Source: Cymbidium sinense | Taxonomy: Eukaryota > Streptophyta > Magnoliopsida > Asparagales > Orchidaceae | Length of the DNA: 64,000 bases | Assembly (NCBI GenBank): GCA_021442155.1 | Contig: CM038220.1 | Location: 80,590,897 to 80,654,896, forward strand | Direction: 5' to 3' | Shown: positions 11,701 to 22,912 of the stretch, one piece after another | Numbering within the stretch: position 1 is the stretch's first letter | Layout of the letters: each line of letters begins with the position of its first letter | Notes under the pieces: model-generated | Seen by the model: only the letters and a program-made list of their open reading frames with translations | Database searches by the model: none | Told to the model about the DNA's origin: nothing | Program-made: the position numbers and the translations under genes

Positions 11701-12407
11701 ATTGAAGCTATTGTAAGCATCTGTATAGTTCATTCATGGATTATTACAATTGACTTAATATATGATATGGCTCCATGATTTATTAAGAATTAATACTTAT
11801 GATTTGTGCTCATTCATGAACCACTTAATCAACCTCCTTAATTGGATGCAAATTTAAGCTTCTTATAGACTTCATATAGTTAAACCATGTACTCATACAA
11901 AACATTTTATTTATCTGAAAGTGAATCAGAAAGTAATCATAATGATCTGTGATGACACTCATCTATGCTTGTTAACAAGCCATTTAAACTCATTTCTAAC
12001 CTCATACAAAACTTTTCTTCTCCTTCGAGTCATTTGAAATGAATCATTATAGAGTTTAGAATTCATAAGGATGACTTGTTCTTATCCAATGGTGAGTTAT
12101 TTGGCATAATATAAGTCTTCCTTTCAAATTTAACACATGCACTTATATTTATTTTATTCCTTTGTAACTTCACATTCCCTTTTCATTTTATTTTATTTTA
12201 AGACTTTATGTTTCACCATTAATTTAATATCCAATTAAATTTTAAATTTAAGTTTAAAAAATTTGATGAAATTTCGGCAGCCTCCCGGCGTCATCTCCGC
12301 GTATGGGTCTACATCGGGAGTGTTTTGGCTTATTCTAGACGCACTAATGGCAAATTTATCTCTCACACTCAATGAGCTGATGTCTTCTTTAAAGAAGACA
12401 AATGCAA

Positions 12408-12426
12408 TATATATATATATATATAT
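12408..12426. repeat. short (TA)n tract
   Basis: The TA run adjoins TCTAAGTCTAGAAATTGAC in LTR C, a position matching the TA runs in the other copies. Confidence 0.85.
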
Positions 12427-12498
12427 TCACTCTTTTTTTTTCTAAGTCTAGAAATTGACACAAATTTACGACATGTACATCTAACAGATGTCAACTTA

Positions 12499-12580
12499 CT
12501 CGGTATGCTTTAATGAGCATACAGTGGTGTTCAGACACCGCTGATGCCATCTCGTCGCTCTAATGAGCACGACGAGGCCT
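12499..12580 (-). other. pair of small hairpins next to an acceptor-like motif (LTR C)
   Basis: GTATGC-TTTAATGA-GCATAC forms the first stem-loop (12501-12520). The second pairs CTCGTCG at about 12551-12557 with CGACGAG at 12571-12577. On the minus strand they follow the TTTTTTTGCAGG motif directly. LTR B1 has the equivalent pair at 37461-37483 and 37520-37546. Confidence 0.6.
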
Positions 12581-12619
12581 TTAAACCTGCAAAAAAATAC
12601 AAGCATATATACATTCACA

Positions 12620-13162
12620 TCACACATATTCTGACTTATTTCTTCTACACGTTGCAATGGTCGTCAAAGAGATGAGTTGGCGATGCCAGAAACCAAGAGA
12701 GAACCCGACTAATGTCGGTATTCCTCTCTGGAAAAGGGAAGGTCGAAAGGGAGATAAAAGGGAGATAAAGAAACCGAGAAGTGATGGTGTTCCTTCCATG
12801 GAAAAGATAAATTTGAAAGGTAATGGAAAGGGCGATGCCGGAAACCTAGAGAAGAACACGCCTAATAACGGTGTTCTTCTCTGGTTGCGGCAAAATGGAA
12901 TGGGAAATTCAGATTGGTGAAATGGGGGAATTTTCGGATTGTGGAAATGAGGGGATTTGAAAGTGAATTTTTGGCTAGGGCTTGAAGGGATTTTCGGTTT
13001 GGTGTGTTTGTGACGAGAAAAAGGAGAAAGAGGAAGAAGAAAGGGAAGAGATTTTTGGCCAAAAGAAATTGAAGGAAATGGAAAGGGATTTTCTGCCAAG
13101 AAGAATGAGACAGTAGAAGAAAAGGGCAAAAGAAGAAGAAGGAAGACAATCTTGTTCTTCAT
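12620..13162 (-). CDS. doubtful pyrimidine-rich ORF (180 codons) in LTR C
   Basis: This open frame is in LTR sense. Its first 20 residues are hydrophobic (IVFLLLLLPFSSTVSFF), like a signal peptide, followed by a Pro/Ser/Phe-rich stretch and three loose repeats of the type TPLLGVFF.RFPASP. The DNA is strongly polypyrimidine on this strand, which by itself opens reading frames and yields Phe/Leu/Pro/Ser. The homologous stretch in LTR B1 (37630-38570) does not keep the frame, so selection for a protein is not supported. No family was recognised. It is most likely non-coding LTR leader sequence. Confidence 0.15.
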   Translation of the reverse strand: MKNKIVFLLLLLPFSSTVSFFLAENPFPFPSISFGQKSLPFLLPLSPFSRHKHTKPKIPSSPSQKFTFKSPHFHNPKIPPFHQSEFPIPFCRNQRRTPLLGVFFSRFPASPFPLPFKFIFSMEGTPSLLGFFISLLSPFRPSLFQRGIPTLVGFSLGFWHRQLISLTTIATCRRNKSEYV

Positions 13163-13534
13163 GGGAGGAGGATAGGAGAGCTGTCTTGAAGAGAGAGAGA
13201 GAGAGAGCCGTGCAAAAGCCCCAGTTTGAAGAAGAGAAGCCCCTTGTGAGAGAGAAGAAGAAGAGGAACGCCTTGGAAACAGCTGGGGGAGCAGGAGAGA
13301 GAGAAGGTGTGCGGATAGTCTACGTGAGGGAGGAGGGAGGCTTGTGCCTTGGGTTCTCGTGCGCGCAGAGGGAGAGGTCGAACCGAGCCATGCATGAAGG
13401 AGTCGAACCGACTGAATGAGAGATTAGGGCTAGTTGAGTGGGCATTAGGATTAGATTAGGGATTAAATCAGTTTTTAAATTGATTTTTTAAGTGTTTAAT
13501 CAACTTTAATGTGAATTTTACGCAACACAATTAG

Positions 13535-13641
<107 letters not shown>

Positions 13642-14330
13642 CGCAATGACAAGTCAAGAATGAGGTCGTTCAAAGGCCAAATTGAATTACTGCCAAAATG
13701 TATCATTTCCAACCGCTCGACGTTCACTCAAATTTGTCCGAATTTAGTGCGAACACTCTTAGTTGATAGATTTCGACATTTTAAAGCTAATGACATAATT
13801 ACGAACGGCGCCATTTTATTTGGTTGGTGCCTTTGACCTCGATATGCAAAGCGTTGAATGATTGATTGTTTGATCGGTTGATCATCGAGTTGTGCAATAT
13901 TTAAATTCTGACCAGTTTCAACATTCTGAAAGCGATGGCAAAGTCCGTTCATCGATCGGAGGTCATTTGGCAATGTATTGATTTGCGTGCCACACCAATC
14001 ATTCGACTGCACTCGTCCAATTGAGCGGATAGTCTCATTTGATAGTTTTCAATATTTCAAAGCTAACGGCATGATCAATTTACGAACGGTCGCTCGAGCA
14101 TCGCCGCAGCCTTCCACTCGCTATGTGAGTACATAAATCGACGCCGATCGGGACAGAATATTTATATTTCGATCAATTTCGATGTCAACGCGACAAGTCC
14201 GCTCATCGATCGGAGGTCGCTTCAAATATTTTCGTGACGCCGTGTATTTTGAGCGATTTCGGCGACCGCCACCCGTCATCGAATTCAACTCGGCTTGACT
14301 CGACTTATGACATATATATGAAGGTCAACA

Positions 14331-15556
14331 TTAATGTTTAAGTAAAAAAAAATCTTATATTAAATTCGGCTTCACATAATCGTGAGGCATACTCTTTGAG
14401 TTAGAAATCTTTGATGATTAAATCATAAATCATCAAACCTAAAGATCAAATCCAAAATAAGATTCAAAATGAAGGATTCAGATGTCATTAACATATCATT
14501 CTCAATTTGACTCTGGATCGATCTTTCTTTGCATGAGCTTGAATGTCACACATCTTGAAGTGATCAGACACCTTAGGTTAAGTCCAAAGGCCTTACAAAC
14601 TCGATAAGTTAAATTATAATTTTCACATAGATTTTCACGCATCATCTTCGTACACTTACTATAAGCCCATGCTAGTCATACATAATGATTAAGCTTATTA
14701 CCAAATTATATATTCATTATATCAAACTAATATTTGATTTTTTTTTTTTTTTTTGTGGGAACTCAATGGTTCTCCAATCGTAGTAACTTATACGAGTAAT
14801 TGAAGTTAAGAAACAAGCTACAAGTTACTTCTAATTCATAGCGTAAGACATAAGAGAAAATCAAATTGTGCAGCAGAGTATTTGTTATTTTTAAACCCAT
14901 GTGTTTTAAATAAACTAGAGAATTTTATATGAGGATGTCATGTTCTTAAATTTATCAGAATGAGTTTCAAATTTTTATATCAATTTTAAAATGAGTGATA
15001 TTTTTTCTTAGATCCATCCTAAAGCTAGAACACTACAATCTTAAATCGTCTAAACAATTAACAATCCGAGGAAATGATGATCTTTTGTTACATCACAAAA
15101 AATATTTTTATGTTGCAATAAATTTTTTGTAATAGATTGGAAAATAATGATTAATTAAATATTTATGTTATGTAATATATTTCATTATATATTAAAAACA
15201 CAAGCAAATGTCATTTAAAAAAAATTTAATATAAGAACGGTATTGCCTATATGTTTATTTAATTAATAGATGATCATAACACGAATTGCTCTTTAATCTT
15301 TGCCATTGACCAGCAAATAAATATGAAACAACAAAGATTATAGTATATTGGTAAAGATTCAAGCGTCACTATCATCTTATATATAGATCATATGAATATA
15401 TCTCTCATAGAAATAAATTAAACAGTATACAATGAAAACACAAATCGCTCCATGGTATATCGATCTAGCTATAAATCCCATGGATGGCTGTAATATAGAA
15501 TAGGGAATTATATACGTCGACGCGGAAAAGGCATGATGGATACAATATTACTGAAC
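14331..15556. other. AT-rich intergenic DNA downstream of the PELPK-like gene
   Basis: No coding region was recognised. A T-run lies at about 14739-14755. The last few hundred bases before 15557 would hold the 3' UTR and polyadenylation site of the minus-strand gene, but no signal could be chosen with confidence. Confidence 0.5.
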
Positions 15557-16965
15557 TTAAGGATGGTTGGGCTGTGGCAGCACTTGAGGCGACTTTGGAG
15601 TTGGCACTTCTGGTAAGGGAGGCTGCTCTAATTTAGGTAGTGTACTCTCTTCAGGTTTGGTTGGAGATGGTTCCTCAGTCTTTGGGGGCAACTCCGGATG
15701 AGGAAAAGGAGGAACTTTCGGTAATGGGGGAAGTTCCGGCTTGGGCAGAGTTGGTTGCTTCGGCGGTGGTGGTAGCTTAGGTGTTGGAAGCTTCGGTTCT
15801 TCAGGCTTTGGGGGTTGCTCTGGCTTAGGAAGTGTAGGTTCTTCAGGTTTCGGTGGAAGTTCCAGGTTTGGAAATGTTGGCTCCTTAGGATTTGGAAGTG
15901 TTGGTTCTTCAGTTCTCGGAGGCAATTCAGGCTTTTGAAGTGTTGGCTCTTCAAGCTTTGGTGGTAGTTCGGGCTTGGGAAGTGTTGGCCCTTCTGACTT
16001 TGGGATTATTGGCACTTCAAGCTTTGGTGGTACTTCAGATTTTGGAAATGTCGGCACTTCAAGCTTTGGTGGTAGTTCAGGTTTTGAAAGTGTCGGTACT
16101 TCAGGCTTTGAAAGTGTAGGCACTTCAGGCTTCGGTGGTAGTTCAGGCTTTGGAAGTGTTGGCACTTCAGGCTTTGGTGGTAGTTCAGGCTTTGGGATCG
16201 TCGGTACTTCAGGCTTTGGTGGTAATTCGGGTTTTGGGAGTGTGGGCACTTCAGGTTTTGGTGGTAGTTCAGGCTTTGGAAGTGTAGGGACTTCAGGCTT
16301 TGGTGGTAATTCAGGTTTTGGAAGTATCGGCACTTCAGGCTTCGGCGGTAGTTCAGGTTTTGGAAGTGTCGGCACTTCAGGCTTCGGCGGTAATTCAGGT
16401 TTTGGAAGTGTCGGCACTTCAGGTTTCGGTGGTAGCTCAGGCTTTGGAAGTGTTGGTATTTCAGGCTTGGGTGGTAGTTCAGGTTTTGGAAGGGTTGGTA
16501 CTTCAGGCTTTGGTGGTAATTCGGGTTTTGAAAGTATCGGCACGTCAGGCTTCGGTGGCAATTCAGGCTTTGGAAGTGGGGGCACTTCAGGGTTCGGCGG
16601 CAGTTCTGGTTTTGGAAGTTCTGGCTCATCTAGCTTTGGTGGCAATTCTAGGCAGGAAGGTGGCAAGTTTAGGTTGGCAGCTCCTCCTTGGCAAATTCAG
16701 GTTTTGGGAGCGTTGGTTCTTCAAGTTTTGGTGGTAATTCTGGTTTGGGAAGTATTGGCTCTTCAGGCTTAGGTGGTAACTCTGGTTTTGGCTGTACTGG
16801 CTCTTTTAGTTTTGGTGGAAGCTCAGGCTCAGGCGAAGCGGGAGAATCCAGTAGAAAGCGCGCCGCTTGGCTTGCTGAACTGCTCAATAAGATGAGCACA
16901 ATGAAGGAGAAGAGGGTGAGAAAAGGAGTCCTGGAAGGCATGATGGATGTAAAAGAAGACGGCAT
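15557..16965 (-). pseudogene. PELPK-type proline-rich cell-wall protein, frameshifted
   Basis: On the minus strand an ATG at 16965 (alternative at 16941) opens a secretory N-terminus: TPFLTLFSFIVLILLSS then SASQAARFLLDSP, a plausible signal peptide with cleavage near SQA. From about residue 45 the protein is tandem 14-residue repeats of the form LPKPELPPKPEVPT, encoded by a 42-bp DNA repeat, ending PQVLPQPNHP before a TAA at 15557. The family is the PELPK/hydroxyproline-rich proteins: secreted, Pro-Glu-Leu-Pro-Lys repeats, thought to act in the cell wall. No intron is visible. The signal-peptide frame ends with a TAA at 16669-16671, while the remaining ~365 codons continue in another frame from about 16690, so one 1-base insertion or 2-base deletion separates them. 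It is either a young pseudogene or an assembly error; the long repeat frame has no other stop, which favours a recent or false break. The opposite-strand Gly/Ser/Phe-rich frames are shadows of the repeat. Confidence 0.75.
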
Positions 16966-17032
16966 GCAGCTCAAAGGAAGGAGAGAAGATATTGCAATCA
17001 GGTTTGTGCTGTAAGGAGGTCACGGATGTTTG

Positions 17033-17043
17033 CTATTTATAAA
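17033..17043 (-). promoter_or_regulatory. TATA box of the PELPK-like gene
   Basis: TTTATAAATAG on the minus strand lies about 70 bases upstream of the ATG at 16965, a normal TATA-to-start distance for a plant gene with a short leader. No competing TATA box was seen nearer. Confidence 0.6.
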
Positions 17044-17159
17044 ATGTCATTCAAGTGGGTTGGCCTTTTGCCATATAAGGTGGTGTATGATCTTTCCAAT
17101 GGCGTTAAGAGTTGGTGGTTTTGCAATTCTTCTTGGTTGTTAGGGTTTTGGTGTAGAAC

Positions 17160-17161
<2 letters not shown>

Positions 17162-17191
<30 letters not shown>
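17162..17191. repeat. (GA)n microsatellite
   Basis: About 15 GA units ((TC)n on the gene strand) lie about 120 bases beyond the TATA box of the PELPK-like gene. CT-rich tracts are common in plant promoters; a role here is inference. Confidence 0.9.
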
Positions 17192-17193
<2 letters not shown>

Positions 17194-18088
17194 TGAGCTT
17201 GGGGTACAAGTATAAAGGGATTCGGTGATTAGTTCAACTGCTTATGAATAGAGAGGAAAAAAATGGTATGCATGGTAATTACGTGTTTAGCAATTTGCGT
17301 GATGAGTACTGTGTTTCTCCTACAACAGACAGTTAAACAACTACGAGTGGAAAATATGTGCACGGAAACGTCCGGAATTTGCGAACAAGGGATAATAAGA
17401 TAACGTTTTCAAAATGGTTAGTGCTCATCATGCGACTATTAGTGTGACACGTAGTTTGCCCTATGTAATTATAAAATTATTTGATAGTGATTGTAAACTA
17501 ATTTAATTAAATATGTTAGAAATTAATAACACAATTTCATGAACAAATCCATTCCACATTAAAATTTTGTGAATGGCATTTATATTTTTTTCATAAAAAA
17601 ATAATTAATTGATGACCTATGTATGATGTAAGGGCACTTTATAATAATAAAACATGCTTTATGGGACATGTAGACACAAGCATTTTTGCTCAACATATGC
17701 CTTACATCTATCACAGGTCATTTATGTCTAATTAAAACAAATAAGTTTACTACATAAATAACTTAAGTTGAACTGTCTCTAATTTTTTTATTATAAAATA
17801 TATTACTTAAATTATGTAATAGCTATTTCGGATTAATTTTAAATTCTTTATATTGCTTTATTTTACTATAATTTTATTACAATATTTATTATTTATTTGT
17901 ATAAAATATTTTAAAATTTAAATTTAGGCTAACAAAGTATACCATTATTATAATCTTTTCTTCATATCAGTTCAAAATATATAATATATTAAAATATATA
18001 TTTTTTAGCAATTCAAATAATTTTATTATTATATGAATGTAATTATTATACTTTTTTTAATTTTAAGATATAATATTGGCGAAAACCA
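17192..18088. other. AT-rich intergenic DNA
   Basis: No gene was recognised. AT content is highest between 17450 and 18070. It lies between the PELPK-like promoter and the copia-like element. Confidence 0.5.
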
Positions 18089-18863
18089 CACAGAGGTGAA
18101 AGTTTACTTTAACTTTGTAAATTCAAAGACACACAGTATTTAAAGAAACAAAGAAAACTCCGAATTTAAGTAAAACCCTAAAAAAGAGAGGAAAATCAAT
18201 GCCAACCCAAGAAAAAAAAAAAACTTCCACTATATATTTATTTTGAGACAAGTTTTCCAATAACGGATTACATAATTGTATATGAGAATGGTTGACAATG
18301 GAAATCCCAAAATCAGACAACAATGGCATATATACACGTGTCGTTGTAAATCATGAGTAGATGATGCGAATTGTATGAGCAATCACCGTGAAATGAGGAA
18401 CAATCATCAGGAAATGGAACAATCGCGGAACAACAATCACAAAACGCAGGAACAATCCGCGTAAGTCATTATGATGGAGACCAGATCGACACAAAGGATC
18501 AACGGCGCTGGCGAGCTACGATGGCGACGACGCCGAGTGACGAGTGCTTGAGGATCTTTAGAGCTCTCTCTGGACCTCATATGAGGAATGAGGCTATTTA
18601 TTGAGGAGAGTTTCAAATAAATGCAAAGTGTACACCACTTCATCTGACCAAAATGATCTCCTGATCATATGATGTGTATTTAAATGCTCAAATGATGTCG
18701 AATTATGATATCTTGGCTTGTTAGATTCGTCAAGACGCCGATTTGACTATAAACACTCAAGTTTTAAGAGTCGATTGATAATAAACGTTTGATTCTAAGT
18801 ACTTGATTCAATCAATTTTCTACGCCAAGATTCATGCCACTAGTGAAATTTTGAGTCATATCG
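18089..18863 (-). mobile_element. 3' LTR of a copia-like element
   Basis: This matches 21801-22603 along its whole length. Shared phrases include CCACTATATATTTATTTT, TACATAATTGTATATGAGAA, GAGGATCTTTAGAGCTCTC and ATTATGATATCTTGG. On the minus strand it begins CGATATGACTC (TG changed to CG) right after the purine-rich AAAATAGGGGAAA (about 18864-18876). The outer end is placed by alignment and is uncertain by a few bases; no clear target duplication remains. Confidence 0.8.
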
Positions 18864-19439
18864 TTTCCCCTATTTTGGATGATATTATCAAATCATCCAA
18901 AATATATATGTCGAATATTCAAAAGATTCTTTAATGAAATCGCATAAAGTCCATTAACCAAAAAGAGAACATCTTCATAAGCACAAGATTATGACTATTA
19001 CGATAGCCACAAAATAAATGTATGATGGTTTGAGCATTACCATCGATCTGACTTTGGGATCTCTACACCAAGATTCTGCCAGCAGGAGCCCGCTGGACCG
19101 ACGACGGCGCGCCATGGGCGTAGGGCGTCACGGATATCGCTGCCGCGCCGAGAACTGTGGCTCGCTCGCACCGTCAGCAGGCCGACAATGGCCTGGTGGG
19201 TCGCAGAACAGCTGCGGTGCATGGGTCGAAGCGCGAGTCGGCTGCATAGAACCGATACGGGGTCCAGACGGCGGTGATACGTACGGGCCGATAGCTTACG
19301 CCAGGGCCATCAAGAGCATTCGCTGGCTGGTGGCGGCAGAAAGCGCCCGACGCCTGACCCAAACGACATGCCGGTTTTGGCGCTTTAAGGCTTTGATGAT
19401 TTTACCCTTTACCTAGTCTATAAAACCCCTTAGGGCCAA

Positions 19440-19830
19440 ACGAAGGCACCTTGTCTTTTCTTGAGAAGGGTGGCGCGCCCGCAGACTACGCCACCGTCGT
19501 TTTCCCTCAAAAGAGGCGCCAACCGACGACCTTCCGGTTTGGAGGCGATCAAGGCCCGCGAATACGCCGCCGTTGTGTTTTCCTCGAAAGGCGCATCAAC
19601 CGCCTCGACCGCCCGGAGGATTAAGGCCGCGTTACGCAGTTTTCCCTCGAAGAGGCGCCAACCACCGGCTGACCGTCCGGGTTTGAGGAGATCGGCACCG
19701 CATATGTCGTGTCGCTTTCGAATGAGGCGCGAATCAGATCCCGGACCGCTGCACGGAGGTATCAAGGCTGGCGATATATTGCCGCTATTCTCAAAGAGGC
19801 ATCAATCAGTTTGGACCGTCGTTTGAGGTG
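19440..19830. repeat. ~72-bp GC-rich tandem repeat, about five copies
   Basis: Units recur at about 19500, 19579, 19640, 19714 and 19787. Each has a TTTTCCCTCxAAAGAGGCGC-like core followed by GACC, xCCGG and a GAGGxGATCA-like end. Divergence between units is considerable. Confidence 0.7.
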
Positions 19831-20889
19831 ATCATCGGATGATGATAACTGGAGATACCGCGAATGGCGGGGCGACAGTGGGAGACGACGATCGGGTGAC
19901 CGCGAAGATTCAGTGTGGCCGTGACCCAATACATGGGAAGCGGGAGACGCCGAGATCGGCGCATGGCGGCGATGATTTGGCGACGGTGGTCAATCATGAC
20001 AGCGCAGAATAGGATGATCAGCGATGATGGTGGTGACCGCGATTGTCTATGGGCGATCGAAAGGATTATAGCGATGCAGCGGTCGGCCGTGGTTACGCCA
20101 AGGTATGCCAGCAAGAACCTGAGTGCAATGACGCCGAGAGCGTGAAATTGCTATCCGGGATGGCGGTGGACCGCTGCAAGATGGCAATGATATGGCGACC
20201 GCGACCGTATAGCAGGCTGGATCGCTGACAGTTGGTCGGCAAACACCGGTGGTGTGGTCAACAGAAATGGACAGTTGAGCGATCGACCGACGCAAATAAT
20301 GGATGACACGATACGGCGGAACCCAGTGCGATAAGATTTTCTGCGACCGATGAAGCACGTGAGCCGCCGACGCGGTGGTTGGCCGACGGTGTGGTTTAAG
20401 AATGAACCGCATGGATGACAGCTGGCGACGACGCCTTTGGCGATAATCGCGAACGATTTGACCGCCGGGTTGGAGGCGATGGTTATGATGGCGGTGCGAT
20501 CTAATTGTATGCGGATCGACTATTTAGCGGCACCGACTGGTTCACTGCATCCCATGCAGCCGACGGTCCGCAATGCATGGAAGAGGCAGATGCCGCTGAT
20601 GTTTTACGATCTGGATTTGCAGGCTGACTTAATTTTATCAGCGGCAACCGACGCTAAGGCGGGTGACCGACGACAAGATCCTGATGGGCGATAGTGACCA
20701 AGGGGTTTAAGAATGGCTCGTGAATGATGTGTTACGCCAGAAGCTTACGGGATGACACGAGCATGGTGGTACGGTGAAGGTCTGGCGGTGCCGGTGATAA
20801 CCGACGGTATCGGCGCCGACAAGAGGGTCGACGCAGGCGGCCTGGCAACAAGCGATCGATAGGCTTAATGGCGAGAGTCTCCGGGGATG

Positions 20890-21440
20890 ATGGACGAGGG
20901 ATTTTGTTTCTATCCGAGGATGTTTGTTAAAGTGTTACGACGTTAATTTTGGGAAGAGGTTAATTAAATCCGCGAGATTTTGACTATCAGGTTTGTCGAA
21001 GTCTTTGCTCGATGACGCAACTGTGGAAGAGGTTGAATCAATGGAGAATTTTACCTATCCGGGTTGTTGTCGAGTCTTTACCATGACGCTAACTGTGGAA
21101 GAGGTTGAATTGAATCCGAGGATTTTGACCTATCCGAGGTTGTTTGTCGAGTCTTTACCAATGACGTTAACTGTGGAAGAGGTTGAATTGAACCGCCGTG
21201 AGGATTTTGACCTATCCGGGTTGTTTGTCGGGGTGTACCCATGACGTTAACCTGTATATGGAAGAGGTCAAATTGAATCCAAGGATTTTGACCTATCCGG
21301 GTTGTTTGTCGAGTCTTGCTGATGTTAACCCGCGTGGAAGAGGTCGGAAGTCCACCAAGGACCTTTTGACCTATCAGGTTGTTTGTCGAGTCTTTGCTCG
21401 ATGATGTTAACAGTATAGAGGAAGAGGTTGATTAAAACAT
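20890..21440. repeat. ~75-bp tandem repeat, about seven copies
   Basis: The phrase GGATTTTGACCTATCCGGGT followed by TGTTTGTCGAGTCTTT and GACGTTAACTGTGGAAGAGG recurs at roughly 75-bp steps. The peptides read through it (VEEVELNPRILTYP-like) are by-products of the repeat. Confidence 0.85.
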
Positions 21441-21785
21441 CCGTTTGTGGTTGTAGCCAAAGTTGCTCCTTAACCTTGGCCTTATTTTTCCATGAGTATG
21501 AGTGGAAAAACATAATTTGCAAAGCTATATCTCTTCTCAATGTTGAAATATCCTCTAACTTTGACTTATTTCTTGGGATGGTAATCGATTAGATGCTTAA
21601 CATGGGTGATCTTCTGAGATTAAGAGTTGCCCCAATTTTGATGTAATCAAGGAACTAAGTTTGATGAATCTTCATTCTTCGCCATGCCTTAAAAGCTTGA
21701 AATGCTCCACCTCAATGGTGGTTTTGATCTTGTTGGAAAACTTGGTCGCCATACAAGATGAAATAATGAGAATAAGACGACCAAA

Positions 21786-21799
21786 CGTTCTAAAACCAA
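21786..21799 (-). other. primer binding site of the copia-like element
   Basis: On the minus strand, TTGGTTTTAGAACG follows the LTR end CACTCTACA after one base. It matches 11 of 14 positions of TTGGTATCAGAGCG, the form complementary to initiator tRNA-Met that is usual in plant copia elements. It fixes the element's minus orientation. Confidence 0.7.
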
Positions 21800-21800
21800 T

Positions 21801-22603
21801 TGTAGAGTGAAAGATAGCTATGTGAACCATAAAATCAATAACACACGTATTTAAAGAGTGAACAAGAAAATTCGAATTTTACGCGAAAATCTAAAAGAGG
21901 AAAACCACTGCCTAAGCTTAAAGCTTCCACTATATATTTATTTTGGAGTACAGGTTTCCTCGATAACGGAATTACATAATTGTATATGAGAAGGGCTGAC
22001 AATGGGAATCCTTAGACAACAAAATATATAGTCACGCTCAGAAAAGTTAAGTAGTAGCATATGAGTGAACTGTAGTAATCTGGGAAAATGCGAACAATCA
22101 GAAATGAACAATCAATCGGTAGAAAGAGAACAATCACTGAACGCAGAGAACAATCACCTAAGTCATCATGATGGAGACCACAGATTGACGACTTAAAGGA
22201 TCAACGCGACGGCTGGCTGAATTGGGACGACCGTCGAAAGGGCACGATTGTGCTTGGAGGATCTTTAGAGCTCTCCTCTCTTCTTGGGCACCCCTCATAT
22301 AAGGAATGAGGGCTATTTATAGATTGAGGAGTCTCAGAAATAAATGCAAAACCCGCATTACTCTTCATCGGACGGCTCAAAATGATCCCCTTGATCATAT
22401 GATGTATTTTGTATATTTAAATGCTCAAATGATGTCAATTATGATATCTTGGGCTTGTTAGATTCGACAAGACGCTATTTGACTATAAAACACTCCATGT
22501 TTAAGAGTCGGCCATACAAACGCTTGATCTTAGTCTTGATTCACGACATTGCTTTTACGCCAAGATTTGTGCTTCGACTAGTGGAATTTTTAGGATCATA
22601 TCA
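21801..22603 (-). mobile_element. 5' LTR of the copia-like element (803 bp)
   Basis: On the minus strand it runs from TGATATGATCC (22603) to CACTCTACA (21801), giving TG...CA ends, and is followed by the primer site. It is collinear with 18089-18863. The two LTRs differ at many positions, so the insertion is not recent. Confidence 0.8.
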
Positions 22604-22854
22604 AATATTATAATTGTGTTTTCATTTTCTATATTTTTAATAAAGATGTTAATCATGTCATATCGTATCTATTATGTATTAGAAATCAAAGATAGATATA
22701 AATTAAGTATTAACTTAATAGAAATTCAATATACACATAGATAGAAGTGATAAGTGACAATAAAATTTTTACATAAAAATATTTCAAAAGAGAAATGAAC
22801 CACACTAACTAATCTAATCAAAATAATCCAGTGTGTAGTTGAAGTTGTAGAGTT

Positions 22855-22912
22855 CTTTGTTGGTTGGCATGCAGATTTTGTTCCAAGCAACATAGTGTAT
22901 GCAATGATGGTT
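22855..22912 (-). mobile_element. 58-bp LINE fragment identical to 27720-27777
   Basis: The 58 bases from CTTTGTTGGTTGGCATGC to GCAATGATGGTT match the LINE at 27720-27777 at every position, and similarity stops abruptly on both sides. On the minus strand it would encode the zinc-knuckle region around IAYTMLLGTKSACQPT in the shifted frame. It is too short and too internal to be a normal LINE insertion. Confidence 0.85.

Larger units (their letters stand above)
18864..21800 (-). mobile_element. internal region of a non-autonomous copia-like element
   Basis: It lies between two ~0.8-kb direct repeats. Beside the right LTR there is a primer site and a short broken stretch beginning MATKFSNKIKTT (21752 downward), which may be gag-like; in-frame stops follow within about 40 codons. 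No protease, integrase, reverse transcriptase or RNase H was found. Most of the interior (19040-20880) is GC-rich, unlike the AT-rich surroundings, and two tandem arrays lie at 19440-19830 and 20890-21440. The open frames in the GC-rich part overlap on both strands and match nothing I recognise. This fits a non-autonomous element moved by enzymes of a relative. Confidence 0.7.

Noticed and set aside
15975..16772. Glycine/serine/phenylalanine-rich ORF of 265 codons on the plus strand
   Set aside because: It is the complement of the PELPK repeat. The minus strand has the signal peptide, TATA box and known family pattern; this frame has none.
19018..20694. Overlapping ORFs of 60-121 codons on both strands in the GC-rich interior
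   Set aside because: High GC makes stop codons rare; tandem repetition and absence of any family signature argue against genes.
20993..21404. ORFs with repeated VEEVELNPRILTYP-like peptides
   Set aside because: Direct translation of a ~75-bp tandem repeat with frame changes between units.
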